A stretch of 64,000 nucleotides of DNA from Pagrus major. Its lineage: Eukaryota; Chordata; Actinopteri; Spariformes; Sparidae. The position numbers were made by a program, and so were the translations under genes. The notes under the pieces were generated by a model. It searched no databases. It was not told where the DNA came from and saw only the letters and a program-made list of their open reading frames with translations. The stretch lies in the NCBI RefSeq assembly GCF_040436345.1, contig NC_133219.1, positions 23,534,709-23,598,708 on the forward strand. The letters run 5' to 3'. Below, piece by piece: positions 12,214 to 26,200 of the stretch. Each line of letters opens with the position of its first letter. The first letter of the stretch is position 1.

Positions 12214-15200
12214 TACATCAGGATTCTATTTGAAATGATTTCAAATTGAAGGCATATGTACAGTTCTCAGATCAGAGTCTAAAACTGCAGACATACCCTG
12301 AGTTCTTAGTGTTCTCTCCACTAAGACAGTAATGTCCTCCGTAGGTGCCTCAGAGGGATGTAGGCCTGCAATGATGCCGACAGACTCACAAGATTTGCAG
12401 GATTTCTTCAGAAGCCAAGAAGCAAATTCTTTGTAAACGCAACTGTGCCAGTGTTTTTTTGTCTAAACGCAATATAAGTGAGATTTGCAGGGTCTGGAGA
12501 TGGTCTCATCTCCCTCCCTGCTGCACAGCTTTAGCATTTAGTGTATCTTTATAGATCTATCTCCCTGAATTGCATTTCAAAGTTCAGAACAATAGGCAAT
12601 AGAGCAGACAAATGTGCTTCTGATCCCTCCCTACAGGCTGTGGCTCTAGCTGGGCTCTTACGCGATTCTCAAAAACAAAAACATAATTATAATAAAGGCA
12701 ATGAAAAGTCTAATACCGGAAATTTATACACGTCAGCGAAGATTTGATTTCACACAGTGCCGATTGCCAAAAAGAAAAATGAATCAAGGCGAAACACGTG
12801 GAAAGATTCCTTTTATTCCTTTTAGGGTGTAATGTCAGTGAGTTTAGCAATTGTCTTGGCCAAACTAGTAAAAGCTTCAAGTGTTCTTACAGTAGGATGT
12901 TACAGTGCGGATTTTAACTCAGTATTTATGTGATCACATTTGCATTTTTTACTTGGGTCCCGTTCAAACATAGGAAGAAGGTAGGAACGAGGTGGAGCAT
13001 GCCTGTCAATCATCTGGTGAACAGTGCTAAATTTGATACTAAAAAAAAGGTAAACTCCTGTCTGCAAAAATAACTTTTTAAAAGAATAAACTTTTCTGGT
13101 AGCTAAACTGCTTACGAAACCCACCTGTACTAATATTGTTTTTAATTATTAATTGCTTCAATTTTATGCATTTCTAAAATGGTGTGTCCATGTGTGACCC
13201 TTCTCTGAAATTCTTATTTGTATTTTTAAAGCTTTTTGTGTGCACCAGTGAGGCCCCTTGTAATCCAGATTATTAAAGCCATAATAGAAAAAAAGTTTAT
13301 TTACTTATTGTCAAGGTTGTTAAGAACAAAATAAATGTTTTTGTCAAATTAGTAGTGGTAAGTTATCCCCTTTTGAGGGCATACATTATTCGTTGATTTA
13401 TTAAAGAACTGAACTGTTTCCCTCTGTTGACGAAGTTTGAGGTTCTTTGGGGGCATTACATGACTTCCTGTAAAGCCATGATGGCATCGTTGCTCATGCA
13501 AACTAGGCTGTTAGATCTTTTTAAACTATTGCTGCCCGCCAGCATAAAATGCATCACTTCCTGTGTGTCATGATTTTATTTCCTTGATAAAGGCCTGTAT
13601 GAGCCCAAATGTTTAAAGTCTCCCTGAAGTCCAAAATGTGTTTCTCTTGTTGTTCCTCCAGTCTAATGAGCTTCACCGTGTAAAAAGATATACGTGTAGA
13701 GTTTGACACTAGAGGGCTGTTTTCAAAATTTTCTGAAAATACGATTTAAATAGGCAGGTCAACGAGCATGATTTGTCACAGTGATATTTTAAAAGACAAT
13801 TATGGCCCAATTTTTAATGACAGAGAAGGAGTACATGTTCCATTTTAAGGATTTTAATGTGGTAATTACACTTTTTTCTGCAAAAACCATGTCAGACACT
13901 CATTTGTGAATTTTTATGTCAGCCTAAATACATGTGTGGAGGGGATCTTTGAGGTAGCAAGTACATTTCTTGCTTCCATGGACTGGGATTGAGTTGAATC
14001 AGTCGATAAACTAACCAAACTTATTTAGATGAAAATGTCAGATTATTACTAAAATTTTGCATTTAGTCTAAAAAATAAAAAGAGCAGAGTTTTTGTTTTT
14101 TTTATGTGAATTTCTCTTGTAAGTGGAAGTGAATCCATAACCAACTGTGTGGTTGTGGTATTGCCTAATCCTGCTCCTTGTTGCAGCAGGTGGATCTGAG
14201 CACCATGCAATCTGTTGTTCTGTGCTCAACGTACTGCATCACATTAGCAAGTTGGACTGTGGAAATTCACCTTATTCATGTCATGTGTCTCTGATTTTGC
14301 TCGGCCTTGTGAGCATATCAGCCCCCTCCCTTTTGGAACACTATCATTAGGCAGATGTTTTGCGATGAAAAGCACCTCACTCCGAGTCACTTAAACTCAA
14401 ATCCATATGTGGTCTATGAGGGAGTTGAACGCACGACTCACAAACAACCAAACTGACCTATGGGAACCATGTGTGTGTCTGTCTGCATTCCCTGGGGCCC
14501 GCTCTGTGTGTGCTGGGTCAGAGGAGGCCGAGGCTTTAATAAAGGAACAGGCCTGGTACAGGGATGCCAGTCTGACTGCCTGGGGACAATGCAACCTGAT
14601 GGGGTCCAGATGAGAGCCACCAGACTGGACTTCTTCCTCCAAACTAACAGCCAGTCGGTGCACAGATTACACTGCCTTCTTCCTCGAGCCTTTAACTGGG
14701 TTTACTGTGGGATTTGAGGGGTAAGCTGCCAGATTAAAGGAACATTTTCCTTTAATGGTACTTTTCATAGATCACAGGATGATGTGTTACCTCATGTTTA
14801 ACTTCGCTCGCTTCATACCGGAGGCCTCTCTTTTTCTGTTAGTCACCAAATGTAAATATTTAATGTGTTCCTGGCCGTTGTGTTTGGGGGTGTCTGGTAA
14901 CCTACAAGATGAGGTTGCTGTTTCCTGCTTTACGGTGATCAATAGATGTTTGTCATGTTATCTTCCATGTCCTGACCAGGCGCTTACATCATCCTCCTCT
15001 GCTGAGTGTCAGTTTCAGCAGGGCAGAGGAATTTACTTACAGGTCAGACACTGGATCAGCTGATCGCCACTCAACTGTCCTCTGTCTTTGTTGGGGCAAC
15101 TTGAGGTGACAATTTACTAGAATGAGTGTAAAGACAGGCAATGTGGCGATAATTGAACCTTGAAATTTAATTTAAGGTATTTAATTTGCTTGATTAATTA

Positions 15201-15305
15201 ATTATTGTTTTACAGAAATTATTATCATGATATATATTGAAATCAAAATATGTAATATGATATAGATATATGATTGAATAAACATAGAATACCAATTTCA
15301 CACAT
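12214..15305. other. Intergenic, no gene seen
   Basis: AT-rich non-coding DNA between fgf10b and adamts12. No convincing exons or RNA genes. The block at about 14440-14700 is GC-richer with open frames on both strands, but none has splice sites or a recognisable product. Confidence 0.5.
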
Positions 15306-15583
15306 TAAACTGCATGTAATTTTAAAAAATTGCCTCCAGTGATGTTACTCAGTGGCTAAGTTGCATTGTGGGTAATGCACCAGACTTTGAAAATACAATA
15401 CAGTACACAATACACAAATACAGAAACTGAAATACAGAAATACTACAGAACCAGAGATATTGCCTTTTTTATTCCATGCATTCTTCTTCCTTTTCATAAC
15501 CTGGCGCCTACATTACCCACAATGCAACTTAGCCACTGAGTGACATCACTGGAGGCAATTTATCAGATTACATGCAGCTTCCT
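15306..15583. repeat. Long palindrome: about 73-base inverted arms around a 133-base centre
   Basis: The left arm (15306-15377) and the reverse complement of the right arm (15511-15583) match almost throughout. The core of the match, from TGCCTCCAGTGATG through GCATTGTGGGTAATG, is interrupted by only one mismatch. The centre is AT-rich with CA/TA-type runs. The structure fits a foldback or miniature inverted-repeat transposable element. The arm contains ACTACAATTCCC-like GCATTGTGGGTAAT, a form also bound by ZNF143-type factors, but I would not infer promoter activity. Confidence 0.85.
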
Positions 15584-17313
15584 CTGGAGCCACAAAAGGC
15601 TTCATACTATTTCTGTTTCACATATGCAGTAGTACTCCCTAAGACCTGTAAACACACTTTCACGTGTAAAATTGGTGGAATTACCCTTTAAAGATGTAGC
15701 CTACCACAGACTGTAATGAAACTAGATTTGATTATATATGTCTTACTTGCCCACAAATTAACATTTTACATTGTCTTCAATAGTCAGATTTTTACTGAAC
15801 TGTCTCCTACATTTTCTCGTGCACCACAAAAATCTGCTGGTTGGATTTTCTTTAAAGTCCGAAGTCCTGAGGACATTTTAGTCAGAAATAACTAACCAGA
15901 CACTCACAGCAGCATCAACAGAATACACACCTGAAAGCTAGACAGTTATGTCACATCATCTGCCCATCAGGCTTGCACAAACCATTATTGTAATAAGTCC
16001 TACAGCTTTGGAGCCAACATCTGTTTGCTACTGTTGGCCGTGTGCACAGAATGTCTGGAAAATCTACAAATAATGAAGTAAATACTCGACTATTGAATCC
16101 AAAACCGCAATTGTTTGGCTTTAGAACACTTGCATTGTGCTACACAAGCTGTTAAGAGTAATTTTACGGCTTTTTTTTGCCCCTCTGAGAGAACAACCAG
16201 TCAACAGCCACCATGTTGTTTTGAAAACAGCTGAAATTGAGCTGTGCCAGGTAAGTCACTGTTAGTACACTGATGTCAACACTTTAGTGATTTTATGACC
16301 AGCAACCAGCATTATTTCTGACATTGTATAGTAAATAAATAAATATTACCTATGTGGAGTCAGAAGTTGAGATGTTCTTATATATAATTTTTAAATTATT
16401 TTCAGACATTTCCTGATTTTAAGATCAATCACCTCTTTCCGTTGTGCAACACCAAACACAATGACATAACCGAATGAGAGATGTGGTTAGGTAATACAAC
16501 TGGACGGTGTTTGCTTCGTCAGTGATAACACACAAACACACACACACACACACACACACTGCTGGTTTTTAGGACATGGCGCTCCACATTGACCCAGTAT
16601 TGTGTTACTCCTTCCATTACTGCTGACTAACTCTTGGTCTCTGGCTTGAGTGATAGCAGCAGGGTGCATGGAGTGGGCCAGCTTCCGTCCGTGTCAAGTT
16701 TTCTGGCACAGAGGAGCCTGAGAAATCTGGGCCAGCTGAACCCGATCCTCGAAACAGAGCCTGGTGCCGCTGGTTCTGGTGTTACACATGAGGCAGCATC
16801 TGGCACTCTCAGGCGAGAATGACCTTGTTGACACAAAAGGTCGTAAAGCAGAAGACCATGATGTAATGAAGGGTATGGTATGCCAGGCTAGATGAGGTGT
16901 TAAGACTCTTATCTACACTGAAATTACTGTGGTATTCCAGCAATGTTATGGCTTTTATTTACAATAAAAAACCCATAAATAATGGATTTAAAAAAAAAAC
17001 AGACTAGCCTAGATGCATCACACCACCAACACATTAAAAACATTCAAAGAAAGTTTTATTACATGTCTCAGTTACAAAGCAGTTTTGTCACAATCATCTT
17101 TTATCGTCACATTTATTGACGAGGACTTGAAGTACAAATCAGTCAAGGTGATGACAATTGTAATACCTGTACAACATCATACAAACAAAGCGGCCATCTT
17201 TAGAGGGACCTGAGAGGGATGACCTGCAACGCCTCTTTCTCATTGGTCAATGTCACACCAGAGGAGGAGCACCACAGGTTAGACTGCAGAACTGTACTGG
17301 TTCTGCAGCTGAT
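15584..17313. other. Intergenic, no gene seen
   Basis: Non-coding DNA with one CA microsatellite (16528-16560). Overlapping open frames at 16627-16836 on both strands have no splice context and are probably chance. Confidence 0.5.
16528..16560. repeat. (CA)n microsatellite
   Basis: About 15 CA units with one AA interruption. Confidence 0.95.
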
Positions 17314-17317
17314 TTAA

Positions 17318-17805
17318 AGGAGACATATTATGCTAATTTTCAGGTTCATCATTTTATTCTGGGTTACTACTACAATAGGTTTACATGCTCTAATGCTCAA
17401 AAAACACATTAATTTCTCATACTGTCCAGTTCTGTAGCACTGTAACCCCCTCTGTCTAAAACGCTCTGTGTTAGCCCTTGTCTCTTTAAGGCCCCTCCTC
17501 CCAAATACCCAGTCTCCTCTGATTGGTCAGCTCTCACATGCCTGAACCAGCACCAATAATAAAAACAGAGCAGCTGTGCTAAATCAATTTGGACATGGCA
17601 AATTAGCTGCTAGGCATAAATAATGCAAATATGTGACATGTTGACGTAGTGTGATGTCACAAAGTCATAGAACTAAAGGCCTACTGACGAGGCGTTTCAG
17701 AGGAGAGAGGGGCTTCTGTTGGTGCGGACTTTAACCTTTTTAACTTTCAAGATCTGTTACATGCACATGAACCAAAAACACTCAAAAAAGCACAATAGGT
17801 CTCCT
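17318..17805. mobile_element. TTAA-flanked miniature inverted-repeat element, full-length copy
   Basis: The element begins AGGAGACATATTATGC and ends with GCACAATAGGTCTCCT, an imperfect inverted pair, and is bracketed on both sides by TTAA (17314-17317 and 17806-17809). A TTAA target duplication is the hallmark of piggyBac-type transposition. It is 488 bases long with no coding capacity, so it is non-autonomous. Related sequence occurs at 20985-21290, 45042-45340 and, more diverged, 57738-58175. Confidence 0.8.
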
Positions 17806-18566
17806 TTAATTATCAATGACAGTTCTAACAAAAATGACTAAAGCAGGAGCTTGTACCCAGAATAATGTAAACACACAGTGCCAGCTCTGAGAACAAAAAC
17901 ACAAATAAAACAGAAAAATATAAGAGTAAAAAAAATACACAGAGAGTGTCATTACTATCAACAATTTAATAAAGAGGTCACAAAAAAATGTATTTACATT
18001 CTGTTTTTACCAGTTCACTTTGAAATAAAAATATAACTGGTCACTTGACTGTTGTGAGTCATCAGCACCTCGATTATGAAAGCACCTTTAACCCAGAGAG
18101 ATATGTACTGTCTGTCGTTTTAACTGAATAAAGAGGGTGAATACTGAACCTTGTGTTATAATAGCTCTTGAAATTTTGCAACTTTGTATTTGTGCTTCTT
18201 GGTTAATTTCTTAGGAGTAATTATACATTTTTTAAATGTTTTTTGTTAAATAAATTTGACTGAATTATTGTACTCTGCACCAGTTAAATCACATTCATTT
18301 TATGGCAGATTTTGCACGCTTTCCTTACGCATTACTAAATTCACCAAAATTTTCAATACCAAAAATATTTTAATTGTAATAAACATTTCTGCTCGATGAA
18401 CAGCGAATACTTGTAATGCTCCCAATGTGTATTCATCATTCAGTGTTTTGGCTTGTTCTCTAACTCATTTTTCTAACTTCATGGTTCCTAAAATTTAATC
18501 CTATACATTTTTAAAAACCCTAAAAAGTTAAAAGAAAAATCATAACATCATCTAAGTCGACCCAGG

Positions 18567-18572
18567 TTTATT
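18567..18572 (-). terminator. Polyadenylation signal of adamts12
   Basis: AATAAA on the minus strand, about 155 bases after the adamts12 stop codon. The position fits a short 3' UTR, which is inferred. Confidence 0.55.
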
Positions 18573-18724
18573 TGTGCTGATAAGATGTGCTTGTTGTGGC
18601 ACTTTGGTTTGGACGTGTCAGTCTGTGGATGGTGTGGCTTGAGGCCAGTATTGCATGAGGATACAGTAAGTATTACTGTAGTTGGAATGTGTCCATTGTA
18701 ATATCTGTGGCTGTGTGACCCTGG

Positions 18725-20295
18725 CTATGAGCCACAGGTGACACAACACTGTCTTTGGACCGACCTGAGAGAGCAGCGACCCAACAGCTTTAGCTTGTCA
18801 CAGAAGCGAGAGGACATTGTGTTCTTCCTGCAAACTGGACCTGCATGAGAAAGAATAGCCAAATTATTAAAATAGTAAAACCTTAAGAAGAAATAGATAC
18901 CATGATAGACTGTAGTTGCTGCAGATGGACTGAGCTTTGCATACAAACCTGCGTTGGTCTTGCATTCCTGCATATTGCACTTCCTGAGTGTTTCTGGTTT
19001 GGAAATCTTCTCACAGAGGCTGTTTGGCATTACAGCCAAATCCTGCTCACTTGCACAGTAGACTTCACGTTGCTGCTGACCCGCACCGCAAGTCACAGAG
19101 CACTGCAAAGTCACACACAAACAGAGTAATAATTCAGTCTATGATTATCACAACTGTCAGCCTAATCAATTTTGCAAACAAAAAACACAATCATCGTCGC
19201 TAATAAATCTCTGACTGACCTGCTCCCAGTCATCTGCCTTCCATTGCGTGCAGGGCTTTAGACTGCACGGCTCTGTGCTGTTTGGCCTCAGTGCGGTGCT
19301 ACAGCGATGAGGTGCGGGGCAGTACACCAGCCGCTCCCTGATGCCTTCACCACAGCTGCCAGAGCACTGAGGAAAACACACGGATTCAAGGGAGGTATCT
19401 GCTTTTCACTGAGACTGGAACAAAATCTGACCTCCCTACGTTTGGATCTGTATAATATGGGACATGACTGCGACAATATTCATAAATTTGGGAGTTGGGT
19501 GTGACTACACAGGTGATTTATCAGTTGCTGCTGTAATATAGTGGAGGCCAAAATGCAACCGAACAGCAATAATTGTGGTGAAAATGATTACAAGGAAATG
19601 GGATGAAATTCACAAGAATATGTTTTGTAAACACAGTAAAGGCACAGTTCCCCTAAATGATATAAACACAGGTAGGCAAATTTGTGAGGACTGTCTGCAT
19701 GGTTAGATGCCACTTCAGGTAAGACAGAAAATAAACATGTATATTTACGTAAACATATATGATACAAGTGTAATAAATAGAGATTTGATGTGTATAATGC
19801 TCCTACCGGTCCCCATGGTGATATACTCCAGGTCATGCAGGGCTTGTGGGGGCAGGTCAAAGTGCTGAGGGGTCTGCTGGCCACAGCTTGACAGTGGAAA
19901 GGTCTGAGGGGACGTTTACTCTGAGAATCGACACACTGCACATCGCGGTACCGCCTCCCCACCACCCCACAGGTATCTGGACACTGTGGAGATTATCACA
20001 GTGCAATAAATGGCTCAGAAATACATGACACGCATGAACTACAAACAGAAACAAACCAATTTAATCATCCAGCAGATTACGTATTACGTAAATTAACGAG
20101 TAATCACCTTCAGGGGAGTGGAGGAAATCTAACGTTACTCACCTTGCTCCAGCTGCCAGTTTGCCAGGTGGCACAGGGCTGCAGGTGACATGTGCGTGCA
20201 GGCTCAGGTCTCTTCATGCTGGCACAGTCGTCATCATTCTGGGAGCTGCACGCGACTGTTCGCCATATTGCTCCAATACCACATGTTGTTGAACA
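18725..20295 (-). CDS. adamts12: adamts12 exons 20-24: TSR5-TSR8 and PLAC domain
   Basis: Exons: 20295-20143, 19983-19807, 19366-19220, 19102-18949, 18840-18725. Each of the C-terminal thrombospondin repeats is cut at the same place, just before the first cysteine (…W..W..|C S/P…C G), with phase-0 introns, so TSR-sized exons line up as a repeated module. The starts after each junction are [24 protein letters not shown] and CSVTCGAG. The final exon is the PLAC domain ([20 protein letters not shown], then QCCVTCGS) followed by TAG at 18725. Confidence 0.94.
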
Positions 20296-23200
20296 CTGAG
20301 GATGGACAGGGGTATTTTCTCATTAAAACTCAGCTTTGGTTTAAGTGTGTACTTGGGTGACAAACTGATTATTCTGACACACAACAACCAGAAATTTGCA
20401 AAGGTTTTGCATGTTGGAGCCTGATGAAAGCAACTTCTGCAGCCATTTCTTAAACCACATGATGCAGTTACAGACAAAACAGCTGACTTTTTTATTGAAG
20501 AAATTATTAAATTTATATGATGAAATGACTTATATATAGGCTACTGATACTTCCCACCCAAATTTGCTCACTGTTGTCTTCAGTGTTTCCTGTTAACATA
20601 ATGCTTTTTGGCAACTCTGACCAAAACCTGAATATTGAAGCTTCATTCATCTTTCAGTCGTTTTGAGCCCTCACCAGCAAACAGGGCCGCAGCTAACGAT
20701 TATTTTTACTGTCGATTAATCAATCCATTATTTTCTTGATTTACTGATTAGTTGTTTGGTAAATGCAATGTCACAAAAAACTTAAAAAATGTCCATCAAC
20801 CCAAACGTGATGTCCTCAATGTCTTGTTTTGTCTGAAGACTTTCAGCTGATTGTCATAGAGGGATTAAGAAACCAGAAAATGTTCACATTTAAAAGGCTG
20901 GACTCACAGACTTGTAAAAAAAAAAAAAACTCAAACTGATTAATCAATTATTAAAAGAGTTGAGGATTACTTTAACAGCTGACAACTTTTGTTTTATTTT
21001 ACTAGGATAGGTTTGCATGCTTTAGTGCTCAAAAAACACATCAGTTTTCTCGTACTGTCCAGTGATCCCCATCTGTCTGAAACACCCTGTTTTAGTTCCT
21101 GTCTCTTTAAGGCCCCCTTTCCCGAATACCCGGTGTCATTTGATTGGTCAGCTCATGCACGCCTGAGCCAGCACCGCCAACAACAACACAGCAGCTGTGC
21201 TTAAATCAGGTTGTAGGTGCCAAACCAGCAGATAGGCATAAATGATGCAAATGTGAGACATGGTGACGTAGTGTGAATTAAAGGCGGGACTACTTTAGAA
21301 GGCATTACATTTTTCACAGTGATTATTTACAGTAAGATTATTTTTCATGTCTGTGCAGGTCAATTTTCAAAGCTTTCATTTTTATAGTTGTCATAGCATG
21401 CCTGGAGGGAAGGAAAACAATCTTCAGAAGTTATGGTATTCCTTGGAAAAAAGCCAGCATTAATGTCAAGTATGCAATTAAAGGCCTAAAACATGCATGT
21501 TTATTGGTATGGTGCTTTAGGGAGCAGGATGTCTGTACTCACCTCGCTCCAGTTTCCTACAACCCAGAATATATCCATGCTGACGGGCTCTCTGGCCATC
21601 ACATTGCTTTGGTCACTGGGGCTTTCTGTTTGCTGCTTTTGGCCCTTGGACCAGGAGGAGGGTTTTTTAGCACGAGAGACAGAACTGTTTTTCTTAGGTG
21701 TCACAGCAGCGGACTTCTTCAGTTTCATAATCTTCACTGTGGGTGTTGCTGCGGTGGTGAATGGTTTTCTCCCAGTTGTGGAAGGAGCTCGTGTTGTGTG
21801 GAAGCCAGCTGTCGATGGCAATGAACGGTCTCTGTACATGGGAGTGGTGAGGGGAACCCTGTGCGTCCAGTGGCTGTACGGGTTGATACGAGGGGTGGTG
21901 CGGGGGTAGGTGAAGGGATAGCGGTGAGTCGTCTTTGCCCATGTTTCAGTGCTGGTGTGTGGGGTGGAGTAGGTGGTGGCTTCTTTGGTTGTGTGTACGG
22001 TAGGTGGACTTGTTTGTAGAGTGGGTGTGATTAGTGTATTTGGTGTTGGTGTGGTCGATTTAAGCGGATTTTTGTGTGATGTAGATGTGGTAACATCCAG
22101 GTCAATAATCCCCTCCTCCTCCGTCGCCCTCTCCTCAACAACATAATCATATCCTGGAGTATACATCACCACATTTGGCGTACTTCCCTCCTCTCCCTCC
22201 TCCCTCTCTTCTACTTTTTCCGTTTCCACGCCAGTTGCTTTTCTGTCCTTGGCTTTAGATGTGAAACCTTTCCCTCTCTTATCCTCGTTTTCCCTCACTT
22301 TAACATCAAACTCATGATCGTCTGTATCTATGATTTCAGGGATTGTGGTTTTAGGGGTTGAGAGGGATGTGGTGGTCGGGATGAAAGCAGTTGTAGTTTC
22401 CTTGGTGGTCGTTTCCTTCCTCACAGTGATGGCTGCTGTGGGTGCAGCTGTGGTCGTGGTGCTCGTGGGTGCCCAGGTACCAGGATGCTTGGTGGGGTGG
22501 CTCTTAGGTGGGAAGATGCGGCGGTATTTAGGAGGAGGCCCGGGCCGTCTACGAAGACTTGAGTTCGGGCAGCTCTGTAGGCCACACAGCGATCTGGACC
22601 GAGGTTTGGTTGAGAGGTCGCAGGTCTTCTTGGGTGCCAGAGCACACGTGACTGTGCGTGAGCGGACACCTCCTCCACATGTGACTGGGCACTGCAAAGA
22701 TGAAAGAACACAAATGACTCATTAATTTAGAAAAGGTGGAAAAGCCCAAAGATTGATTAAAGCTACAGCAAAAGAGTACAATAAAAAAAGGACCTCCTCC
22801 CAGTTGCTGACAGCCCACTCCTGTCCACAGGGTATGTCTCTGTTGCATGGCACAATAGGTTTGGGTTTAAGGAGATGCTTGCACTCGACAGGATGGAGCA
22901 CCCTCTCCTCCCCTGACACTGTGCGAACACAGAGCACGGTTCGCTTCCGTACCCCCTCTGAGCCACAGGTGGATGTACACTGCTGCCAGCCACCTACCCA
23001 CCACCTGAGGAAGAGGGAATGAACAGGAAGAGAAATTGAAGCGAGAGATTGCTGATATAAGTGATTTGACTGCATCCCGAACAGAAATGTGGTAAGGAAA
23101 ATGGTAAGTGGACAATGTTCTCATCTTTATCTAACAATAAAGAGGGCTGGGTATGGTTTGAAAATGTCTGATATATTGCCAATATGTTTCCTGAGTTATG

Positions 23201-26200
23201 GTACTGAAACACGTTTTCCATTAACCAGATGAAAGGTGGCCAAACTTCTGAATTATACTTTAAAATAATATTAAGGTTATATGCAGTCAGGACACAAGAA
23301 CGTTTCCAATCTAAAATACTAAAACTGGTCAAATTAAAATCAGGAACTATGTGATCAAAGAATAAGAAAATAAGATTATAATTCTGACCAGGCCATTGAC
23401 ACAGACAATATGTTGGCCAAGCACATTTTGGTTCCATACCCAGCCCTGAAGATGAAGCAATTAGTTTCATCAGCTACATTTTTCCTGTTTATCATTACAA
23501 TGAAACCCAGGGGCCCATGGCGAGAGTGCAGTATCACTCTTGCAAAAAAAAAAAGGAAGATTAGGCAGTGAAACGAGTCCCTAACTAAAACCACAGTTCA
23601 GTGTGTTTTGACAGTACTGACAGTTAAAGAGCATTAGAGAGTAAGGACCTTGCGGGACAGTCAACAGTTTTGCATTTCCGGTGTCTGTCTTCTGGACGGC
23701 TCTCTGGGTCGCACAAAGACTCATCCACTACACCCACGTCCATCTCGAAACACCGCACAGGCTGGTGCTGCTCACCTAAAACAGCCCGCAAGTCAGAGAG
23801 AAGATGGCCAGGTCATTACTCAAATGTCATTGAAATCCTCCCCAACGAAGATATTTTCTTGTCAAGTCACTGAATGGTTTAGGCCCCAGAATACATCTCT
23901 GACATTCAGGTCAGCTCATACAGCCCAGAGGCCAAACTACACATGGTGAAGTAGTATTTAACTGCTATGCTGCATGCAACTGGAATAAACTGAACAAAAG
24001 ATCTTAGATTTGCACCAAATGTAGACATTTTTGGTCATTTGTTTTCTTTTACATATACTTCATATATAGATATTTATTTTGCTTTCATTAATATCAGGTG
24101 AACTGAATTGCCCCGTGTATAAAATGTGCTTTGCTGCTAAACGCAACACCAACCTAAGCCGCAGGTGGTGCTGCAGTCCGTCCACGCCCCGTGTCTCCAC
24201 TTGTAAAGGGGTTCGATGACCTCATTTCCTGTCTCTTTGGTCTTCTTGATGGTGTACTCGTACTTTATACCTGGGTTCTTCTCCTGAAACAGCAACTGGA
24301 TAGGCAACCAAATGAATTGTTATGAAGAGTATCATTTTAAGACTTTCTAGACAACAACATGAAATATATTTAAAACATATATACCATATTATAAACACGT
24401 ATTTTTCACATTTTTATTAATTTGATTAGTATCTGGTGTTTCTGAACCATCCTGGGAAAACAATTGCTTACAGACATCTTCTCCTTCACCCAGAAACGTA
24501 CATTCTGTCATGGAAAACATACAAAGTTTGAATGCTCTGATTGGTTTACTATCCTTAAAGTTAGTCCCTTTTTTCTCTCCCCGACTCATTAAAATCACTC
24601 TACATAGACACTGGGAGAAACACTATATTCATCTCAGAAACTAAAACATTTAAAAAATTGTGAAAATGATACATGAAACCCCTGTAGATGGATATCCTAC
24701 CTGCAGCATGAGTGGCTGTCTGGTGGGTCCAGGAGCGGTGAGGTTCTCTATGTTCCCGCTGCGTTCGTAAAAGAACGTAGTCCCACCGGCCTCGTACTCC
24801 CCGTTCCACTGGATGATGTAGTTGCCGTTGAGGAAGTACTCCTCCGTCGCCTCGCTCCTCAGAGCCAGGAAGTTACCTGCCTCCTCCACTTCCTGCACCA
24901 GGATGTCCCGCGCCCCCTCAGGTATCACCCCCACGTCCGTGTACCCTGGGAGAGTCGGGAGGGGAGTCAGAGTCACAGCGAGGTAATGGATGGCCCACCA
25001 TGGCTGCTGCCACACTCACATCCAGACTACCAGACAGTCTCTCTCTGATCTTTAATAGAGGGTGGGCTCAGTCTGTGGGGGTGGTTGGCATGTGCGTGTG
25101 TGTGAGTGTACGTGTGCGTATTCGGCGTGGGGGGCACTGCCCTGTCTCTGTTTTTTATTGTGTTTGGATGGGGTAGGGGGGGGTCGCTGGATGGGGGAGG
25201 ACGAAAGCAGCTATGAGTAGGTCTCTGGAGTTTAATGATGTTTGTGGGAAGGTGTGTGTGTGTGTGTTTGTGCAAAAATGGGGGAGGTTTGCCCTTGGTC
25301 TAAGCCTTTTGAAGTCTTACACATCTGGGCTGGTTATCTGGAAAGGATGCTGTGCGGGGCAAACACACACACACAGACAGAGAGCGAACAAGAGAGGGGG
25401 AAGAAGGAGGGATGTTTTTATTGTTTTAGAGCCTCTTTCTCTATTAATCTGTCTTTGCCGCGTGTTTTTCCTGCATGAGTTATAAATCTCAGTGCGCAAA
25501 GACGTGCGTCTCTTTAGACGAAGGCAAACACGAGCCTGCAGACACACACACATCACACCAGCCAAGTACAGCAGGACAAACAGCTGCACAGTGTGGACAA
25601 GAAGGCTGCCATGACAACAAAGAAACAACACAATGGCGTAATGCAAATGAACTGTCCTGAAATGACTTACCGCCCGTAGTCATAAATTTGAATTCTGCAC
25701 TTTTTCACACTCTTCTCGCGGGTACATCAAAGCTTTCCCTCATTAATAGGTTGTCTGTTTTGTGTTACTTAAATGTTATGCTTGTATGATTTCTTATGTC
25801 TAGATTATTCAATTTGTTTCCAGCTGCTCCAACATGCCACGTGTTGGACTCACCAAAGCCTTCTCCTGCATCAAACGACTTATAGATCTTCTCACAGCTC
25901 GTGCCATCGCCCAAACACACTCCACAGCGATCCTCCACTGCGTTTGAGTCGATGCCATAGTCACAGCCCACCTCCTACAGACAAAATACACACACACATA
26001 CATATAAAAACACAACCACAGACACATTACAGAGTTAAATGAGATAAGAAGCCAATTATTTATAATTTATTCTAAAAGAGATTAAGATTACTTTTTCCCA
26101 GAACCCAAAGTGACATGTTTAAATTGCTTCCTTTGTCAACCAACAATCCAAAACCCAAACCCAAAGACTCTTCATTTACTATCATACATAACAAAAAAAG

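Noticed and set aside
14397-14720. Cluster of open frames on both strands
   Set aside because: Frames on both strands of one GC-richer stretch are expected by chance; no splice structure.
16627-16836. Overlapping open frames on both strands
   Set aside because: GC-richer island with no splice sites, no partner exons and no recognisable product.
22330-22725. 131-codon plus-strand frame over adamts12 exon 19
   Set aside because: Shadow of the Thr/Ser/Pro-rich coding exon on the minus strand, which has family motifs and exact splice phase.
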